Assembly (NCBI GenBank): GCA_014607495.2
Contig: CP053170.1
Coordinates: 4,898,001 to 4,962,000, forward strand
Direction: 5' to 3'
Length of the DNA stretch: 64,000 nt
Source of the DNA: Carposina sasakii
Taxonomy: Eukaryota; Arthropoda; Insecta; Lepidoptera; Carposinidae
Positions 63,733 to 64,000 of this stretch are shown here, piece after piece; the first letter of the stretch is position 1; every line of letters starts with the position of its first letter. Both the position numbers and the translations under genes were made by a program. The notes under the pieces are model-generated. The model saw only the letters and a program-made list of their open reading frames with translations. It searched no databases and was not told the DNA's origin.

Positions 63733-64000
63733 AAACTTTGGTGGAACGCAGTCTACTCTATCAGATTATTAGTAATATCATAGGATACCAAATTATAAGT
63801 CTTCAGTAATGGATTTTATACTTCGATACATTTATTTGGTACCTGGTTATTGATAATTTAAATGTTGAAAGTAGGTTATCGCCAGCTTATTATTAATGTA
63901 TAGGTTGTAGACAAGTCACAGCAAATTCCATTGAACTACTTATTGATTTTTATATCCTAGACCTAACTAGGAACTAGGTTATTATTTGTACCTACTGTAT
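63733..64000. other. AT-rich DNA to the window edge, nothing recognised
   Basis: No shared repeat or coding signal found. Confidence 0.4.

Noticed and set aside
1..64000. CRISPR arrays, bacterial operons, ribosome binding sites
   Set aside because: No regular spacer-repeat arrays, and the sequence is clearly that of an animal nuclear genome.

Overview
The window looks like intergenic or intronic DNA from an insect, most likely a moth or butterfly (Lepidoptera). It is AT-rich, has almost no long reading frames, and is packed with short dispersed repeats of types I associate with lepidopteran genomes: tRNA-derived SINEs, RTE-like LINE tails ending in GATGATGAT, Helitron-like modules carrying a 'cgcggacGaagTcGCgGGC' segment, and many small terminal-inverted-repeat elements (MITEs). 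Scattered CCTAA runs fit the insect TTAGG telomere motif. The species is an inference; no search could be run.

Only one convincing host-gene piece was found: a minus-strand terminal coding exon at 13123-13273. It encodes the last membrane helix and a Ser/Gly-rich tail of an unidentified membrane protein. Its 3' UTR runs toward an AATAAA near 12972. The rest of that gene must lie at higher coordinates, across long repeat-filled introns or outside the window. A second coding remnant, on the minus strand between 42779 and 43311, sits inside a 2.5-kb DNA transposon (41492-44026) with CACTG...CAGTG ends and subterminal repeats. It is a decayed multi-exon gene of that element. An unidentified open frame lies at about 51436-51680 (minus), and RTE/Jockey-type LINE C-terminal remnants lie at 5677, 14128, 15540 and 24735.

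Repeat families use letters throughout. A = about 370-bp MITE, TA|CAGGGTG...CACCCTG|TA, 11 copies. B, C and D = other foldback MITEs with the same TA|CAGG type of end. E = the CACTG transposon. F and G = foldback MITEs that occur together at 9.8-11.1 kb and 61.5-62.0 kb. H, P, R, V, W, X, Y = further inverted-repeat elements. K = Helitron-like modules. L1, L2, L3 and RTE = non-LTR retrotransposon tails. N = an abundant dispersed repeat of about 200-250 bp. S1, S2, S3 = tRNA-derived SINEs. A 1048-bp GC-rich solo LTR with a 4-bp target duplication lies at 32627-33674.

Layout: 1-9.4 kb mixed MITE/SINE/Helitron-like debris, including the 1.5-kb element X; 9.4-11.1 kb F/G foldbacks; 12.5-14.4 kb the host exon surrounded by A, L2 and RTE fragments; 15-28 kb N, B, A, S1, L1 and L2 copies separated by AT-rich unique DNA; 28-34.6 kb minisatellite-like DNA, a GC-rich foldback, the solo LTR and a W-in-H nested insertion; 34.6-40 kb possible conserved noncoding DNA plus R, P and V elements; 41.5-44 kb element E; 44-64 kb more MITEs, an S3 SINE, a perfect hairpin, and a family A copy split by a 520-bp insertion. 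Nested insertions with clean junctions give a partial relative chronology of the mobile DNA.
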